Positions 32,045-35,127 of a stretch of DNA of 35,127 nt are shown here, piece by piece. The position numbers and the translations under genes are program-made. Source of the stretch: Acidipila sp. (GTDB taxonomy: Bacteria > Acidobacteriota > Terriglobia > Acidiferrales > UBA7541); NCBI GenBank assembly GCA_010365215.1, contig JAAFGT010000042.1:22782-57908 (forward strand), given 5' to 3'. A model generated the notes under the pieces. It was not told the DNA's origin, ran no database searches, and saw only the letters and a list, made by a program, of their open reading frames with translations. Within the stretch, counting starts at the first letter, position 1, and the number at the start of each line of letters is the position of its first letter.

Positions 32045-33667
32045 TTGGCTTCCGCCGTTCCACTCACCGAAACGCAATCCGCATGGACGCCGCTGCGCCA
32101 GCCGTTGTTTCGCGCGCTATGGGTGGCCTCCGTGGTGTCGAACGTGGGCACTTGGATGCAAAACGTTGGCGTGGCGTGGCTGATGACTTCCATGAGCCCG
32201 ACGCCGATCATGGTGTCGCTGGTTCAGGTGGCAGCGACCCTGCCGGTGTTTCTGGCCTCGCTGCCGGCGGGCGCGCTTGCCGACGCCGTGGACCGGCGTC
32301 GCCTTCTGCTGCTGACGCAAAGCTGGATGCTGGCCGTGGCCACCGTACTCGGGGCATTGACGCTTGCCGGAAAAATCACGCCGTATTCGCTTCTGTTCTG
32401 CACCTTCCTCATGGGCATTGGCGACGCGATGAACGGCCCGGCCTGGGCGGCGATTACGCCAGAGGTGGTTTCCAAGGGCGAACTGCCCGCGGCGCTGGGG
32501 CTGAACTCCGCCGGATACAATGTCGCTCGCGCCATCGGCCCTGCTTTGGGTGGCTTGATTGTGGCGATATTTGGTTCCGGGCAAGCGTTCCTGCTCAATG
32601 CAGCTTCGTTCGTTGCCGTAATTTCCGTGCTCTACCGCTGGCGGCGAGTGCCGCGCCAGTCCATGCTCCCGGCCGAGCGTGTGGTAAGCGCTATCGGAAC
32701 CGGACTGCGCTACGTGCGTCATGCTCCGCCCGTGCGCGCCGTGCTGATTCGCACCGGCACATTTGTGCTTGGCGCGAGCGCGCTATGGGCCCTGATGCCG
32801 CTGGTGGCGTTACGCTTGCATCACGGATCGCTGGGTTACGGTTTCCTGCTCGGCAGCATGGGACTCGGCGCCGTTTGCGGCGTAGGATTTTTGCCCCGGC
32901 TGCGCCTGCGAATGAGCGTGGATGCTTTGTCCGCCACCGGCACCGCGGTATTCGCTCTGGTAATGTTGCTGGCGTCCTCCCAACCGCATCCCGTGCTGCT
33001 ATACGCCTCCATGCTTTTCGCCGGTTTTGGATGGCTTACCATGATGGTGCACCTCAATGTGGCCGTGCAGATTGCCACGCCATTCTGGGTGCGCGCGCGG
33101 GCGCTGGCCGTTTACATTCTGGTTTTCCAGGGCGCGATGGCGCTTGGCAGCTTACTCTGGGGCACGGTGGCGAAATACCGCGGTGTGCCGTTTGCGCTGG
33201 ACGCCGCGGGTGTGTTGATGCTGCTGGGATTAACTGTGGTGCGCAGATACCCACTTGAATCCGCGCAAGGATTGAAGCTCGACCCCTCCTCGCACTGGCC
33301 GGAACTCTCCGTGTTGAGCCCGCCTGAACCCGACCACGGCCCGGTGCTGGTCACCGTGGAATATCGCGTGGATCCCAAAGACCGGCACCAGTTCGCGGAG
33401 GCCATGCGCGCGGTGGGTCGCTCGCGAAAGCGCGATGGCGCGCTGCAGTGGGGACTCTTCCGCGACACCGCCGATCCCTGGCGCCAACTGGAAATGTTTA
33501 TGGTGGAATCCTGGGTCGAGCACTTACGCCAGCACGAGCGCACCACCGTGGCCGATCTGGAGATCGAAATGCGCGCCAGGTCGTTCCATGTGGACCAGGA
33601 AGCTCCGCGAATCTCGCACCTGATCTTCAGTTACGAGGATAAGAACGACACCGAAGAAAAATCATAA
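32045..33667 (+). CDS. MFS transporter (MFS_3/EntS-like) with C-terminal alpha/beta domain
   Basis: This 540-residue protein starts at TTG (32045), with GAGGT four nt upstream; no earlier ATG fits. Residues about 20-405 form a 12-helix major-facilitator domain (FRALWVASVVSNVGTWMQNVGVAWLM, ALADAVDRRRLLLLTQ). This matches the MFS_3 group typified by the enterobactin exporter EntS. Residues about 430-515 are soluble (VLVTVEYRVDPKDRHQFAEAMRAV to VDQEAPRISHLIF) and look like the dimeric alpha/beta barrel of the antibiotic-biosynthesis-monooxygenase fold, which occurs at the end of many MFS_3 proteins. It is probably an inner-membrane exporter of a small metabolite or siderophore-like compound. The substrate is not known. 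Confidence 0.85.
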   Translation: MASAVPLTETQSAWTPLRQPLFRALWVASVVSNVGTWMQNVGVAWLMTSMSPTPIMVSLVQVAATLPVFLASLPAGALADAVDRRRLLLLTQSWMLAVATVLGALTLAGKITPYSLLFCTFLMGIGDAMNGPAWAAITPEVVSKGELPAALGLNSAGYNVARAIGPALGGLIVAIFGSGQAFLLNAASFVAVISVLYRWRRVPRQSMLPAERVVSAIGTGLRYVRHAPPVRAVLIRTGTFVLGASALWALMPLVALRLHHGSLGYGFLLGSMGLGAVCGVGFLPRLRLRMSVDALSATGTAVFALVMLLASSQPHPVLLYASMLFAGFGWLTMMVHLNVAVQIATPFWVRARALAVYILVFQGAMALGSLLWGTVAKYRGVPFALDAAGVLMLLGLTVVRRYPLESAQGLKLDPSSHWPELSVLSPPEPDHGPVLVTVEYRVDPKDRHQFAEAMRAVGRSRKRDGALQWGLFRDTADPWRQLEMFMVESWVEHLRQHERTTVADLEIEMRARSFHVDQEAPRISHLIFSYEDKNDTEEKS

Positions 33668-33691
33668 ATACTTTTCGCCGCTGCGCTGAGC

Positions 33692-33720
33692 TTGACAGCA
33701 TCGCGCGACGCGGGTAAGAA
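33692..33720 (+). promoter_or_regulatory. Possible sigma-70 promoter of the lactate permease gene
   Basis: A consensus -35 TTGACA (33692-33697) is 17 nt from a weak -10 TAAGAA (33715-33720), 71 bp before the start codon. No operator of the FadR type lies here. Confidence 0.4.
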
Positions 33721-33790
33721 GGGGCGGCAATTGTCGCGGCGCGAAGCACGCACAATTATCTTCCGCCAGTCAGCGGTCACCGTTTCCACC

Positions 33791-35127
33791 ATGTGGCAAC
33801 AAAATTACACTCCGCTCGCGCACAATCTCTGGCTCTCCTCGCTTCTGGCCGCGCTGCCCGTCTTCACCATGTTTTATCTGCTGGGAATCAAGCGGCGGCC
33901 CGCGTGGCAGGCGGCGCTCGCCGCTCTGGCCAGCGCCGCCCTCGCCGCTCTCTTCGGTTATCACATGCCCTTCGGCACTCTGTGCAGCGCCATCGCTTAC
34001 GGCGCCGCGTTCGGGCTGTTCCCCATCGGCTGGGTGGTCTTCACCGCAATTCTTTTATTTCGCATCACCCAGGTAACCGGTAAATTCGAAATTGTAAAGC
34101 ATTCCATCGGCAGCTTTTCCAGCGATCGCCGCATGCAGGCGCTGCTGGTGGCTTTCGCCTTCGGCGCGTTCATCGAAGGAGCGGCCGGGTTCGGCACGCC
34201 CGTGGCCGTGGCCGCGGCAATGCTCGCCGGAATGGGCTTTTCGCCGTTCTGGGCAGCGTGTCTGTGTCTGCTGGCCAACACCGCTCCTGTCGCCTTCGGC
34301 TCTATCGGCACGCCCATTTTGACGCTAGCCGCCACCACCGGCCTTCCGCTCGACCAGTTGAGCTCCGCCGTGGGGCGCATCTGCGCGCCGGTTTCATTGA
34401 TCGTTCCGGCTTACCTGATCGGCGTCATGGGCGGGCGAAGAGCGCTTCGCGGCATCCTGCCGGCCGCGGCCGTCTGCGGAATTACGTTTGCCGGTATGCA
34501 GTTCCTGGTGTCCAACTACGTCGGCGCGCAGCTCACCGACATTCTCAGCTCGCTCGCTGCCATTGGCGCACTCGTGGCGCTTTCACGCGTGTGGAAGCCG
34601 CGGGACTCGTTCCAAATGGATGGCGAAACGACCGCATCGCCCACGCGAAGCAATTATTCTCCCCGTGAAATTTTTATGGCCTGGGTACCCTACGGATTAT
34701 TAGTGGTGCTCGTTCTGGCGTGGGGCTTGGACGTATTCAAGAGACAACTAAACACGGTAACGCTCTCCTTCCCCTGGCCGGCGCTGCACAATCAGATCGC
34801 GCGCATACCTCCGGTGGTCACGGCGATCTCGCCCTACCCGGCGATTTATAATTGGAACTGGCTCGCTGCGCCCGGCACAGCGTGCCTGCTGGCCGCCATC
34901 GGCTCGGCGCTGGTCCTGCGCGTGTCACCTGCGGAATTCGGCAAAGTTTTGCGCGCCACGGCGCGACAACTTGCGCTTCCCGAGCTCACCATCGCCGCCG
35001 TTCTGGCGCTGGCGTTTCTGATGAACTATTCCGGCGCCACCGCCACCCTGGGTCTCGCGTTCGCTTCCACGGGTGTGCTCTTTCCTTTCTTTAGTGCCTT
35101 CCTGGGATGGCTGGGCGTTTTTCTTAC
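33791..35127 (+). CDS. lctP: L-lactate permease (LctP family), 3' end cut by the window edge
   Basis: The frame is open from the ATG at 33791 to the window end: 445 complete codons with no stop. It begins M-W-Q-Q-N-Y-T-P-L-A-H-N-L-W-L-S, the usual opening of lactate permeases. The family blocks LLVAFAFGAFIEGAAGFGTPVA (about 118-139) and CLLANTAPVAFGSIGTPI are clear, as are many membrane helices and the later NYSGATATLGLAF. It would import L-lactate or glycolate with protons. Full-length members have somewhat over 500 residues, so the C-terminal portion lies beyond the edge. No good Shine-Dalgarno is seen, but the start matches the family. With DctA it suggests monocarboxylate and dicarboxylate uptake next to a 2-oxoacid dehydrogenase operon. 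Confidence 0.9.
   Translation, partial: MWQQNYTPLAHNLWLSSLLAALPVFTMFYLLGIKRRPAWQAALAALASAALAALFGYHMPFGTLCSAIAYGAAFGLFPIGWVVFTAILLFRITQVTGKFEIVKHSIGSFSSDRRMQALLVAFAFGAFIEGAAGFGTPVAVAAAMLAGMGFSPFWAACLCLLANTAPVAFGSIGTPILTLAATTGLPLDQLSSAVGRICAPVSLIVPAYLIGVMGGRRALRGILPAAAVCGITFAGMQFLVSNYVGAQLTDILSSLAAIGALVALSRVWKPRDSFQMDGETTASPTRSNYSPREIFMAWVPYGLLVVLVLAWGLDVFKRQLNTVTLSFPWPALHNQIARIPPVVTAISPYPAIYNWNWLAAPGTACLLAAIGSALVLRVSPAEFGKVLRATARQLALPELTIAAVLALAFLMNYSGATATLGLAFASTGVLFPFFSAFLGWLGVFL

Overview
The window is about 35 kb of GC-rich bacterial DNA, densely packed with metabolic genes. It most resembles an Acidobacteriota genome of the Solibacter/Koribacter/Sulfotelmatobacter kind. The main reason is the 1192-residue TonB-dependent receptor with an N-terminal carboxypeptidase-regulatory-like domain; receptors of this Oar-like type are greatly expanded in that phylum. 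Tat-exported COG1233 flavoenzymes, small multihaem cytochromes and LVIVD-repeat proteins also fit. This assignment is inferred from gene content; no rRNA is present. I saw no tRNA, rRNA, CRISPR array, insertion sequence or phage gene.

Layout. (1) 1-2184, minus: an overlapping operon of a Gfo/Idh/MocA oxidoreductase, a creatininase-family amidohydrolase and a cupin cut by the window edge. (2) 2535-7589, plus: an exported alpha/beta hydrolase, a two-subunit molybdenum hydroxylase (2Fe-2S small subunit, Tat-exported large subunit) and a second exported hydrolase. (3) 7642-15791, minus: two paralogous double-NTF2-like secreted proteins, then three paralogous FAD oxidoreductases interleaved with two paralogous pentahaem cytochromes c. 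(4) 15888-22325, minus: the TonB receptor with its own terminator, a solute-binding lipoprotein and a Tat-exported LVIVD beta-propeller protein. (5) 22610-30414, plus: an aldehyde dehydrogenase, a FadR-type GntR regulator, a 3-hydroxyisobutyrate-dehydrogenase-like enzyme, E1alpha, E1beta, an M24 creatinase-like protein and E2 of a 2-oxoacid dehydrogenase (no E3). (6) 30618-35127, plus: a DctA-type symporter, an MFS exporter with a C-terminal alpha/beta domain, and the first 445 codons of an L-lactate permease.

How it may work together (inference). A compound enters by the TonB receptor. Exported flavoenzymes and the Mo hydroxylase oxidise it and may pass electrons to c-type haems. Hydrolases cleave products. 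The aldehyde dehydrogenase, the beta-hydroxyacid dehydrogenase and the 2-oxoacid dehydrogenase bring fragments into central metabolism, with organic-acid permeases alongside. The substrate cannot be read from the sequence.

The strongest non-coding signal is a set of FadR-type operators (core close to TGGTCNGACCA) in front of four separate transcription units. Three of the promoters share one geometry, with the operator lying over the -10 region. The GntR gene inside the window has one of these sites in its own promoter and is the obvious candidate regulator, which would make the island one regulon. The second notable signal is the duplicated oxidoreductase/pentahaem-cytochrome module, whose third oxidoreductase has lost its Tat signal.
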